This document shows positions 1 through 11,600 of a stretch of 64,000 bases of DNA, piece after piece (the first letter of the stretch is position 1; each line of letters opens with the position of its first letter). The stretch comes from Hybos culiciformis. Lineage: Eukaryota > Arthropoda > Insecta > Diptera > Hybotidae. Location: NCBI GenBank assembly GCA_964007475.1, contig OZ023274.1, forward strand, positions 79,185,303-79,249,302, given 5' to 3'. The notes beneath the pieces were generated by a model. It was not told where the DNA came from. It saw only the letters and a list, made by a program, of their open reading frames with translations, and ran no database searches. Both the position numbers and the translations under genes were made by a program.

Positions 1-3000
1 ATTTATGTTCAATTTCTCGAAAAAATTAATTAATTTTTTCAATTCTCTTACTATTTGGCAATTCTAGAAATAATATATTAGATTTTGGATATACATATAT
101 ACACATTCTGCAAATTCAGAAAAAATAAATTTAATTTCTCAGATCGTAAATTATCTATAAAAAAATTTTATAATTTAAAACTGTATTCAACAAATAAAAA
201 CAATATAAAAATTATTTTATTATTAAAATCATATACCAAAAAATTTTATATAAAATTTAAATCCTTGTTTTTTCAGGAAAAAAGTTCAAAAGAAGCATAA
301 TGTACGACTCTATAAAATTATTGTGGTTAAAGCCTTAAAATTAAAATTTAATAAATTTAAAGGTTTTTCAAGATATACAGTATGATACACATAATATTCT
401 TGATCTCAATGCCAACAATTTCAGTCCTTTGAGTATACATAAATTAATACTTTTTAAGGAGATATTTTCTTCTTTAAATATAAACCAATCCTAATAATAA
501 TAAAATAATAATAATTTTTTCTCAATATTACATATATTTGTAGGCATATATTTGTCTACATATAAGTATATCACAATTTTAAATATAAGATGCTAGTTAA
601 ATAAACACCCTCATAGGACAATAATTTTATATTATTATTATTATTATTATTATTATTTTTATATAAAAAGCTCTATATAAATATGTATGTTTGCAAAGAT
701 ACGTACTTACATATATAGAATATAAATTTTAATTTCATGGACATGTACTTTTATGTATACCTATATAAACAAGTTTCCTTGTTACACTAAATATAATGCT
801 TATAAATGATATAAAGGATATTTCATATAATATAAATATACTAAAGGATTCAATAAAAGCTTACAACCTGTTACACATTTGTTCATGGGGAAGAATATTT
901 TTGTCTCTCTCAATTTGTTCATGAAACAAGTTGGAATTGAAATTATATGATTTAGATATTAGAGAAGAAAAAAAAAGATATCAAGATATTATTTCTGATA
1001 AAAATAATAATAAAAAAATATATCTGGTATGAATTATATTTCTAGTACTAATTATAAATGTGAATCGTTAACACTATACATTCAATTATGTTATGAAAGA
1101 ACTAGGTCCTTCTAAGTTCTAGAATCAATTAGTATTAAGCAGGAAAACCTATCGTTCTTGTAAATATATCAAAAATATATCAAAAACACATTAAGCTCAG
1201 CATTATTTGCTTGTTATACATTAACTTTAAACAGAGCTGTTAAAGAATCAGTGAGGTCTTTGAAACTAGCTGGATTATTAAAGAAAAAATAAAAAAAATA
1301 ATAAGGTTAGAATTAAAAATTTCAATAATAAAAATTTGTTTCCTTTCTCCCGACAACGGATGCCGATGAAATTTGGGTAAGTGAGACATTCTAAGAATAT
1401 TATAGAAAAAAGAAGGTATTTTAAATAGAAATGTTGAAAATATGCCCCGTATAGAACTACTGTTCTATACATTTTCGACATTCTACTATCTATCCTCAGT
1501 TTGATCTATTGAATAACTTAAATTTCAATATGAATAATATCTAATGGAAATTTTTCAATTTTATCAAAAATTAAAAAAAAATATCATATTTTGAAATGTA
1601 CGTCTAGGTAAAATTTTCCACTCATTTGAACAAATAAATCAAAAGTTGAAATCCAATATCAAATAATGCCACACACGTAAACATAAAATTAATTTAATCA
1701 TTTTTAACAAAAATATATAAACAAAATAAAATCATATAAATTTCTAACTTTCTTATTGCCATAAGAATGATTCACTTTGGATATAAAAAGTCAAGGAAGA
1801 AAATAAAATATATTTTCAATTCCATATAAATTTTGCAAAAAAATTTTCCTCTTTTTTTACATTTACTTTGTAGAAAAAAATATTATTTTTCCGCATACCT
1901 ATGCAATATATTTTCTATTCGGAAATTCATTTATAGGCCTTCATTTGCAAATTATTTTGGCAATTTTTTTCAAACTCTTACTACCAAAAACATTTTGACA
2001 TTATTTTATTTTTTAAACTTAGGGGTTTTTATCCTTTTCCCCCTAGATACATATGATAATAAAACACTGATCAAGTTGTAAATATTAGTAATTAATTGGC
2101 TGTTGAGAATCAAAATTATTCTTATCTCTTAGACTATAGTGCTTTTATATTATAAAAAGAAATGTAAATCAGGATGTTAAATAAATAATTTGAATTTAAA
2201 TAAAACTTGATTAAGCTGTAATCAAACTTCGTTGGACCATTTGAGTCTGATTCTAATTAAGTCAGTCAGTAGAAGAGAAGCCATAGCAACAAAAGTATTC
2301 GTACTTACAAGTTATTTTAATGTCAAGAGCCTTCAAATACATATTTTATATTTTCTAAAATTTTCACTTACCCTAATATTAATCAAATACTGCATACTTG
2401 TTTAAAAACAAATTATATTTCGAACAGATTCAATAAAATGCACGCACTACATCCTTTATTTTAATTCGAGATTTTTCGAACAAGTTTTACTTCAAAATTA
2501 GTTTATAAAGTATTTTTGGTTCATTCATGGTACATTTTGGTTTATTACAATCAATGTAATAAAAAAAATATAGGTATATATAATAATTTGTATAAATTTA
2601 ATTTTCCATACACAATTATTTGCATATACATATATATTAAGTTTTATAAACTTTACGAATCTCAAAAACCACTAGACAACCAAAATTTTGATAAAACTTT
2701 ATATTCCGTTTATTATATTATTTTCTCTAGTTATTTAATAAATAATTTTTATTTGGAAATAAAATCAAGTAAACTCTTGTCATTTTATTTAATGTAACAA
2801 GTACCTATATTAAATTTAGTACGGTTTATGAAGAAACTATTTGGTTTAAGAAAATATTGTAGGATCTATTATTATCTTACTTGAGAATCGGAAAAAGATT
2901 TATTGGGTATCAAGTTAGATATTTTGATAAAATTCAATGTATATGCAATGGCAATCGTTTCTAGATCCAAATGAATAGAAGAATATAATTTTCATGATCG

Positions 3001-3119
3001 ACTGTCATTCAAAAGAATTCCCAAACGGCCAAACAGGGTTACAGTGGGCTTCCGAAATAAGTCAAAACTTAAAAAAAACTTATTACTTTTAGACCCTCTA
3101 TAACCTGGTAATCTAGTTC
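1..3119. other. AT-rich intergenic DNA, no gene seen
   Basis: The stretch is dominated by A/T runs and short ATT/TAA microsatellites (for example the ATT run near 634-656). The open frames are low-complexity Lys/Asn/Phe/Tyr/Ile-rich chains with no family resemblance and no coding-like codon pattern. No splice-bounded conserved exon was recognised on either strand. Confidence 0.6.
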
Positions 3120-3122
3120 TTA

Positions 3123-3295
3123 AGCCCAGTTTCCACGATCCAAGAACACTTTGTTCAAGTTACTTTGATCAAAGTAAGTTGACCAGTGTCCTACTTAACT
3201 TTGATCCAAGTTGACTTTTACACCCTGTTTACATGATAAAAAAGAGCGTCCAAGTTGATTTGGACAAAGTGTACTTGGATCGTGAAAACCGGGCT
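3123..3295. mobile_element. PIF/Harbinger-like MITE with TTA target duplication
   Basis: The left end starts AGCCCAGTTTCCACGATCC and the right end, read on the minus strand, starts AGCCCGGTTTTCACGATCC. The two ends pair with few mismatches for at least 30 bases, through the ACACTTTGT segment. The element is flanked by TTA on both sides (3120-3122 and 3296-3298). A TWA 3 bp duplication is the hallmark of the PIF/Harbinger superfamily. The interior repeats CCAAGTTGA/TTTGATC motifs and has no coding capacity, so this is a non-autonomous copy. The superfamily call is inferred from the duplication only; the boundaries are directly visible. Confidence 0.72.
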
Positions 3296-3298
3296 TTA

Positions 3299-5000
3299 CT
3301 AAAATTATGAACCGATTAGATAAATTGAATTAAAACTTGAAAATACATAAAGGAGCATAAAAATATTCAGTTTGTTGTAGATACATTTATTCCAGACGTG
3401 AGAAATTATAAAAATGTCGTTAGATATTAATTGTTTATTTATTTTTTAATTTCTTCATAATTAATTTTCCTTTTTTATTAGATAATAATTGAAATTAAAA
3501 AAAAAAAGAAAAACAGGTGAAAATGTAATAAAAAATATCTTTTCATTGTCAGATTTCCTTGTAATTATTACACAGTTAATAACGTTTCTAACCCATTCTC
3601 ATTCCTACATAAATAAATATGTATGTAGTATCCGTTTAATGTTAAAATTTAATTAGATTCTTCTATTCTTAATAATATGAAAATTGCAAATTAAAAACTT
3701 TTCCTATTTTATTTACGTAATAAAAACAAGTTAGAAGTGACTGGGAAAATTAAAGGGATTTTTCACTCTACTTTTTAAAAAAATCTAAGGGGAACATTCA
3801 AAGTCAATTTAATTTTAATTGTAAAAATTTACATAATTTAAAGTTAATTTAATATTTAAAGAAAATTTCAATTAAATTTTGTTAAAAAATCATCTTTGGC
3901 GAAAAATTTTAAGACAGAATTTCATGCAACAGAAGTTCTCTTCTGTTAGCGATGATGGTTATACTTACAAGACCAAACGGAGAATTAAATTGACAAAAAT
4001 TATTTCCAGTTGACCTCAATGCATTAAGTGTTTCATTTGAAATTTAGTTTATATTTAATTTTTCATTTGGAGCATAATTTAAGTACGTTTACATTTATCA
4101 ATTTATTAAAAATATAATTCTTATCTCAAAATCGTATTCAAATTGTATGATTTCGCACGAGTTTTGAAACGTGAAGAATATAATATAACCCAAGTTAAAT
4201 AGACAAAATCTTATCTTAAATAATTTTTTTTTTAAATTGGTACTGATTACATATTTTTTTTTAAATTTTAATACTTTTACTAAAATGAGATGTTTGTGAG
4301 ATAGAATTAGGAACAGAGTTTTCAATAAATAATTTTACAATTTGTACTCAGATCCAAATTGGAGTTTAGTTTCAGTCAATGCTTCAAAACGTAACTCATT
4401 AACTTACCCAAATATAATTACATTAGTGTTTTTACCATCAAATTCAGTACAGATTTGTCAGTTATCCTGATTTGATAAAATGATTTTTAATTTCGTTTTA
4501 TTTAATAATTTTATTTTGAAAATTTCTCAAAAAATTTATTTAGAAATGAAATATACGTATAATACATAATTTATAAAAATTTCTTACAAATTTATGGAAT
4601 GGACAATAAATGCTTATGCTTAACTATCACTATTACGATTTTATGTAAGTTGACTCTAGAAAAGATTTATTTTTTTTTAGCGCAATTATTGTTGTAAAGT
4701 AAAAAGCTCTGTTTTAGTTTAAAAAAAACATAAATATATCTAATAATAAAGCTAAAATTATAAAATAATTATCATTTATTTTGCTACAATTTCTTTTATT
4801 TCATTTATTGAGTTCAAATAACATGAACTTTTAGCAAAATAAAATGGCAAATATAAACTTAGACCTTTTCTATAATCTTAATGTACTAGATTCCATGAAA
4901 TCGTACATAGATCTACATTAAATAAAACAAATCGATAAAATAAGACACTTTAAGCAGTCGAACACTAAAAATTAAAAATTTCTCTAAAAAATACTTAGTA
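3299..5000. other. AT-rich intergenic DNA downstream of Myd88
   Basis: No gene is recognised. The Myd88 3' untranslated region should lie in the right-hand part because that gene is read leftwards. Several minus-strand AATAAA hexamers (seen as TTTATT on the plus strand, around 4770-4810) could serve as polyadenylation signals, but none can be chosen over the others in DNA this AT-rich. Confidence 0.5.
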
Positions 5001-6925
5001 CTAAGCACTTACTAACTTTCTTCTTAACCAATTTTTTCGTTTAGGTTTTTCATTCACATTATCATTGTTTTCGTTTTTTTTCGTTTTTAGGGAAAATAGT
5101 TTTTTATACCAGATATCTTTTTTTGTTTCCCCATTGCAGTTATACGAACCCATGCTGTTCGCAATAGAACCAGAAAATGATAATTTATCGTCTGAAATTG
5201 AATTTTTGGTAAAGACTTCATCTATAGATTTGAATTCAGGGGTGGGTTGACTTTTTGATAATAATTTTGAATTTGAGGACAAATTTTTCTTTCTCGGAAT
5301 TTTAATTGGTGCTGTTGGCGTTTCCATGTTCTGTTGATTTGTGCTAATATTAAACGGTTCATTAATTTCGGCAGAAAAAATACTTGGTGACGAATCTCCA
5401 ATTTGTGCAACTGAATCATAAAGTTTGTCCCAAAAATTCCATATGACTCCTGATCGAGAGTAATTCAATGCAAAATATATGTCCAAAGGAGGTTGTAATT
5501 TACACGGTTTGTACATACATGGAATAATTTTTCTTTTGCCTTGATCTGCTAAAAAAAAAAAAAACCGTAACTTATAATCAACAAATAAAAAATATTAGTA
5601 CATACCTATTCCAATCGCTTGAGCATAATTAACAATAAATTTATTTGCTGCACTTAAGTAAAATGACGGCGAAGTGACTACGATAAGTCTGTTACATCTT
5701 TCTGATACCAAACGCATATCAGCCTCATGCTCAAACGTTACTCCACCAAGCATATCACGCTCTTTTATGCAAAGCATAAGTTTTTTTTGTTCCATTTCTT
5801 TTATCAACTTGTGAACAAATTCTATGTCCTCATCAGCATAAATGACCAAAGCATCATATTTTTGTACTGGTAATCCTTTTTTACGATTTATTTCATCATG
5901 TCTAGTTAGAATTTTCATTTCATTCCCATCGAATGGAACCACATATCTTTCTTCTCCAGAAACCGGATTGGCTTGCTTTTCTAAATAAATTCTTACATCA
6001 CTGGCTAGAAAGATAATAGCAACTTTTTAGTTTTTTCTTATTTTATTTTTTATTTATTTTTATTTTTTGATCAGATTTCTTGTAGGTTCTTTGACTTAAA
6101 ATAATTAACACTTAGACTTGAAGACATTAAAATCAAATTTCAAACAAGTAATAAATTTGATATTATGTACAAACAGATTGAAATTTAACTTTAGCTCGCT
6201 GGATTTAAACCTTTACAATTTTTTTTTAACTCAAGTCTTTTCGATTTGACTATCCACAATAATATTAGGGTGAATGTAATATAATGTACGTTTTTGTTAT
6301 TTTCAGCTAATAAAATGATTTTCCTAGATGAAAATTAAGACATCAATTAATCTGAGATAAGTTATTATTGGAAGATTTTTAGAAAGTTAATGTATCTTTT
6401 TGATTAATGTTTTTTTTTACAAATAAAATGGCCAGGTACCTTCTTACCTACTTAAAAAATAATAACTACAATTTATTTCAGATAGGGTATTGGTATAGGT
6501 ACCTACCCAAACTTTGTTGAATATCATCAAAAACATCAGTTCTGTCAATTTTTTGAAGGCAATCCAATAAATTTGTAATAAAAGAAATATCCGAATATTC
6601 AGAATCCAATTTCCATAAATCAATAATTTTTTTCATTGGATCTTCGCACATTTCAAAATCAGATCTATGTTCGATTCCTTGAAAATAAAAATTAAAAAAA
6701 AAATATTAAAAATGTTTCATTAATGATTAAACTAAAAATTTTATAATTACCGATTAAATCACTAATTCCTCTCCAATCTCGTGGAAGGCCTGTTTCTTCA
6801 CTTGGAATCAGTTTTTTTCGATTTAGTCGTGATAAAGTCCTTAGAGATTTTTGCCTCAATGCATGGAGGGGTATCTTATCAAGATTTGATTGAATTTGCT
6901 CATTCGTCTGAGGCGTCATAATCAT
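5001..6925 (-). CDS. Myd88: MyD88 adaptor protein (death domain + TIR domain), four coding exons
   Basis: This is the cytoplasmic adaptor that links Toll receptors, through a TIR-TIR contact, to Tube/Pelle-type kinases, through its death domain. Coding exons on the minus strand are 6925-6751, 6677-6507, 6004-5606 and 5548-5001. All junctions are GT-AG and phase-consistent, giving about 430 residues. The death domain runs from IPLHALRQKSLRTLSRLN through PRDWRGISDLIG into exon 2 (EHRSDFEMCEDPMKKIIDLW). Exon 3 carries the TIR domain with box 1 YDALVIYADED and box 2-like ERDMLGG; exon 4 holds the box 3-like region VIWNFWDKLY. A Ser/Lys/Asn-rich tail of about 120 residues ending RRKLVSA follows and resembles nothing I recognise. 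ATG 6925 is the first in-frame Met before the death domain (another is at 6918). The frame is open upstream without ATG, so a further 5' exon is possible. Fly MyD88 is longer (over 500 residues), mostly outside the two domains. Gene identity is firm; the start is uncertain. Confidence 0.93.
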
Positions 6926-7440
6926 ATTTTTTTTTAATTTATCTTCAATAAACTGGTCGCATAAAATCACCAAAACTAAACAACCTACCTTAAGGTTATA
7001 ATAATAAGACTATTAGGTGGGACTGTCGCAGGCAGACGACGAACTTGGAATGGAAAGTAGGTATAAAAAAAATTATTAAAAAATGTTCATATATTTAATT
7101 CAAAAAAATGTTTAAAATCATTATTTTTGCAATTTGGAAGAAAAACTTAAACAAGTTAAAAGTTTTAAAATTAATTTCTTTTTTTACAAAAAAAGGTAAA
7201 TAAATCAATTTACAAAATAAATACGACGAAGTTGAAAAAACAATGATTAATTTTTAAAAAATCTATATTTTTCTTTATGCGATGATAATAAAAATTCAGC
7301 TAATTCAGCAAACTAAACAGATGTTTTGAATGTCATAATAGAGAAAAAAAAAGCAGTTCTTTTCAAACTTGAATTTTTAAGACATTTCACACGCAAATAA
7401 TAAAGTATAGTGGTAAGCACGAATGAACGAATATTATACC

Positions 7441-7826
7441 TTGGTCGCACTTCAATATTTTTCCGGATATTACGATTTTTCCGGAAACTTTGTGGATATT
7501 ATCATACAAACATTTTTTCCGGATATTTTAATTTCCAGTTCTTTTTTCCACTTAGCTAGTTCCTTTTAGCAACTTTTTGCTAGTTTTGGTACGGTTGGCA
7601 CCATTTATTTTGTGTCAAAATGTCAAAAAAATGAAAACCAACAAAAAAAGTGAAATTTAATTTTAAAATTTTAAATTTTTTTTAAAGTAACAGAAAGTTG
7701 TTTGTTTTTTTTATTTATGTTTTTTCTAGAATTGTCAAATTCTTTCCACTTCTCAAGTGCGAACGGTAGTTTCAGAAAGTGGAAATTTCCACTTATTTAT
7801 CCGGATAAATATTGAAGTGCGAACAA
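7441..7826. mobile_element. MITE-like inverted-repeat element between Myd88 and IER3IP1
   Basis: The left end TTGGTCGCACTTCAATATTT and the minus-strand reading of the right end, TTGTTCGCACTTCAATATTT, form a terminal inverted repeat. It continues into TCCGGATA on both sides, about 29 bases in all. A third copy of AAGTGCGAAC sits inside at 7755-7764. TTTCCACTT/TTCCGG motifs recur inside in both orientations. There is no coding capacity. A possible ATATTA flank is present on both sides but would not abut symmetrical ends, so I do not assign a superfamily. Confidence 0.65.
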
Positions 7827-8138
7827 GATATTAAGGACATGAAACAAAATATAAAAATTTAATTCCTATTGTACTCAAAACAACAACAAAAAAGTATCAC
7901 TAATGCATTTGTTTAGTGCAATTAAATGTCAAAAATATTTCTAAAGTAAAAATATCAATACTGTCAAAGTTGTTTTCAATTCAATTTAAAAACAATTTTT
8001 TCCATTCACAAATCACAAACAAAAAAAAATTAATAAAAATAAGTCCTCCTGATAATTTGTGTCTTTTTGACAGTAACAAAATATTTTTATTTAAGAAAAA
8101 AAAAAACTTTTCGGGAGAACCACTATTGTATAAATTTT

Positions 8139-8248
8139 TTGTATGACATGTCATCAAAACAATAACGTCAAATAATTGCAACTGACACGTTCAGCGCAAA
8201 CAAATTATTATTATTGCGATTTTGGCTGTCATCTGTCATGTCATACAA
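8139..8248. repeat. Short inverted repeat upstream of IER3IP1
   Basis: TTGTATGACATG (8139-8150) is matched by CATGTCATACAA (8237-8248), perfect 12 bp arms with an 86 bp spacer. TGTCA motifs recur between them. It could be a decayed small MITE or part of the IER3IP1 promoter region; nothing decides between these. Confidence 0.45.
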
Positions 8249-8395
8249 TTCCAATTTACACAATTGATATCGAAAACAATTTTTTTAATTTAAAAGGATT
8301 ATTAAAATAAGTGAAACAAAATCGGCAAAATTTAATTTTTATTTTAAATAAATAAATATTTGAATTTCATAAAAAAAAACTCGAATTTATAAATA

Positions 8396-8641
8396 ATGTT
8401 TACATTATGGACTCTGGTGGAAGCATCACTGTTGTGTCTAAACGCAATTTGTATTTTACACGAAGATAGATTTCTAGCAAAAATTGGTTTTGCTCGAAAC
8501 TCAAATGTTCAAGGATTTGGAGAGGCACCATCAGCTAAAAATCAATTATTGAATTTATTTCGATCAATTCGTACGGTGGCAAAAATTCCATTAATTTTAC
8601 TTAATATTGTTGCAATTATATTTAAATTAATTCTTGGATAA
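8396..8641 (+). CDS. IER3IP1: Immediate early response 3-interacting protein 1 homologue (Yos1 family)
   Basis: This is a complete 81-residue single-exon protein. The family (yeast Yos1, human IER3IP1) acts in ER-to-Golgi vesicle traffic with the Yip1/Yif1 complex. The visible signature is an N-terminal hydrophobic segment (FTLWTLVEASLLCLNAICIL), then HEDRFLAKIGF, a short FGEAPSAKNQL loop, and the NLFRSIRTVAKIPLILLNIV stretch leading to a C-terminal hydrophobic helix ending ILG. Length and architecture match the roughly 82-residue human protein. The start is the only plausible Met. It is transcribed away from Myd88, with about 1.5 kb containing a MITE between the two starts. AATAAA hexamers follow 19 bases after the stop codon. 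Confidence 0.94.
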   Translation: MFTLWTLVEASLLCLNAICILHEDRFLAKIGFARNSNVQGFGEAPSAKNQLLNLFRSIRTVAKIPLILLNIVAIIFKLILG

Positions 8642-8659
8642 GATTTCATAATTTTTTAA

Positions 8660-8669
8660 AATAAATAAA
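8660..8669 (+). promoter_or_regulatory. Probable polyadenylation signal of IER3IP1
   Basis: Two overlapping AATAAA hexamers (8660-8665 and 8664-8669) begin 19 bases after the IER3IP1 stop, followed by a T/G-rich stretch. This is a typical arrangement, but AATAAA is frequent by chance in this base composition. Confidence 0.5.
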
Positions 8670-11600
8670 TTTTTGTAAATGTTTTTATTTTGGAGTGTTA
8701 TTTATTTATTAATTAAATTTTTTTTCAGCCGTTTTAATGTTTTTTGACAAGAATACTTAAATATCCACATATCTTCATCATAAGCCTGGGTATTATATAA
8801 CATAAGAAAAAAAAGACTTAAATAGCCAAATATCTTCTTTTTTTTTGTTGTCTTGAGCCTGTAATAGTTTAGAGATGGCTTAATACATCTGCAAAGTGTA
8901 CCCATATTAAAGAAACCACACAGTTTGATTCTGAGATATGACTGAAGAGTTTTTTTTTTTTTGCACACACAAATTTCCCAATTTTGAGATCCAAGTTCAA
9001 AAACATGATTAAGAAATTTCTCTTTGGATAGCTAACGTACTTCTGTACGTTCACACTCAACTTCACACTCAGCTCTTGAGAGAATGTACTATAATATAAT
9101 AATCTCCGTTCTTGTTTGAATTTAGAAATTGTTTAAAATTAGATTTGAAAAAACTAAAAAAAAAACTGATTACTGATTCAATTTTAAAGCATCAGATTAT
9201 ATTAATAGTGTAAAAACTTTTATATACTCTCAAATTTGAACTATATATATTAAATAGTGCAATATAAAAAAAATACTCAAATCGCTGTTTATTTTAAATA
9301 TTAAATTTGTTTCTCAGGCACAAATAAAATATTCTGATTCTGATATCATAAGTTTTGTAACTACAGGCGTTAGTAGTACTGTGTTGTATAATACTGGACT
9401 CAAACCTGTTCAACATTAGTCGAATATTATTCTAGTATAATTTTGATGATCCATCTAAAAATAAATTAAAACATTATATTTTTTATTATTTTTAATAAAT
9501 AACTTTTTTTGTCTTTATTTTTCATCATTTTTTTATATAATTAAGAATTTGAAAATAGAAGAATAACAAAATAAATAATAATTATTTTTGTTTTTTTTTA
9601 TCCATTTTTTTTTTTTAATAACTGATTGCATACACCCAAAATTTATTTTCTTTTTTTTTTTTCTTAAGTTTTATTTTTCTCAATTTATTAAATTTAATAT
9701 TTTGTTTTTCTTTCCTTATTTTTTTTTTTTTTAGTTTTTTTTTTTCTTTAAACTTTTATTTTCATTGGTTTTTTATGTTAAATGTCCTCTGTGTGTGTCT
9801 GGTTTTTTTGTAATTAAATTAATTTTATTCTTTTTTTTTTTTTTAATTTTTATGGTTTACATAATTAATTAATAGATTTTATAAATTTTGTTTTATACTT
9901 AATAATAATAATTTCACTTAATCAATTTAATAAAATTTTTATTACATATTATAATCATTTTTGCCTTTTGTAACTCCTACTCCTAAAACTTACCAAAAAT
10001 TTTCTTGAAATTAATACAAAAAAATTTAAAAATAAAATTTAATGTTTATAATTTGTTTTGATGTTATATTTTAAGAAATTTTAGTGAAATAAAACTTCCC
10101 GCATTGAGTTTCACAATTTTCCTGCAATAAAAATTGTTGTACAGAATATGAAGAGAAAATTTTAGTTAGAAAGTTAAAACTATTGTCAGAAGATTGATTT
10201 TTTTTTTTTTTTTTTTCTGAAAAAATGTAATCGATGAATTATTTGAGCAATTTTTTTTTTCATGTACTTAAAATTGTTTCGGACTAATATAAATTAAATA
10301 AATTTATCAGATGTTTGATATATTTTCAATTGTAAAACAATTAAAACCAAAATACACAAATTGTTCGTAATAATGTTTATATAAATAATATTCATATAAT
10401 AAAGCCTAAATTTTTTCATGTTTTGAATGCTTTGATAAGCAATTTAGCTATTTCGAACACTTAACATTTTATTTTTCTAAATATTTTCCAAACCCTCGAA
10501 TTTAATAGATTTACCCATTTTTAAAAATGCACGGATCTCTCTCATTTAAAACTTAATAAGTTAAGTAACTAAAAATGTTGTTCAGAAACATAATTTTCTA
10601 TGTATTTATCAAAGAATATGAAAGATATTTAATTCTTTTTTTTTTTTAATTATTCTTCGAATTATATTTTTTATCAACTAATGTTTTTGTAACTCAAAAA
10701 TATCTACTCTTTAATATTTATTTACCCTTTTTTTTCTCAATGAAAAACTTTTTTCATTTATGTTTCATTTATAATATATAATATAAATTAATTTGTGAAA
10801 AAATGAAAGAAAAAAATTGTATGTTATGTTTTACAAATTTGTTAGAAAATTATTTTTAAATGTTTTGCATTTACAAAAAAAATAAATAAAAATCAATGAA
10901 ATTAATAATGTTTTATTCATTCAAAACAAAGAATTATTTATTTAAATAATAAAATTTAAAATTTATAAAAAATTTACTTTCTATTTTTATCTCGTGTAAT
11001 TTGGTGTAATATTTAATAATTTCAATGTTTACATTATTTATTTTTTATTCTTGTAATTATTATTTTTTCTGCATTATTAATTTTTTTTTTTGTTTGTCTA
11101 TAGTTAATAATCAAGTGTCTAATAATAATAATTAATTTTATCTATATATTGTATGTAGTTTTAAAACAATTTCTGAAATGTTTCTTTTTTTTTATTATTT
11201 TCCTTTAATTTTTTTTTTTTTCATGATCATTTTCATATGAGTTTTTCTTATTCATTAAGTTTTTATTTTATTAAGTTTATATTATTTGTGCATTATGACA
11301 ATAATATTATATATATATAATAATGGATTTTAATGTCAATAATTTTATATTATTATTTAGATTTGTGTTTAAAATTTTCAACAAAAAAAAAATAAAAAAA
11401 TAAAAAATGGTTTAAATAAATTATAAACAGGACTCGTAGATTGTGTTATCTTTAAGTGTTCATCAAAAAATTGAATTTGTTGAAACATAATTGGATAGTA
11501 GCTTTAGTATGTTTTTTATAGATACTACTACGTTTAATGATTGCAAAAAAAAAAAAAAATAATAATTCTTTGAATAATAAATTTTTATTATAAAGAATAT

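Noticed and set aside
5065..5250. Plus-strand open frame inside Myd88
   Set aside because: It is antisense to the last Myd88 exon, which is supported by splice phase and TIR similarity; the plus-strand peptide resembles nothing.
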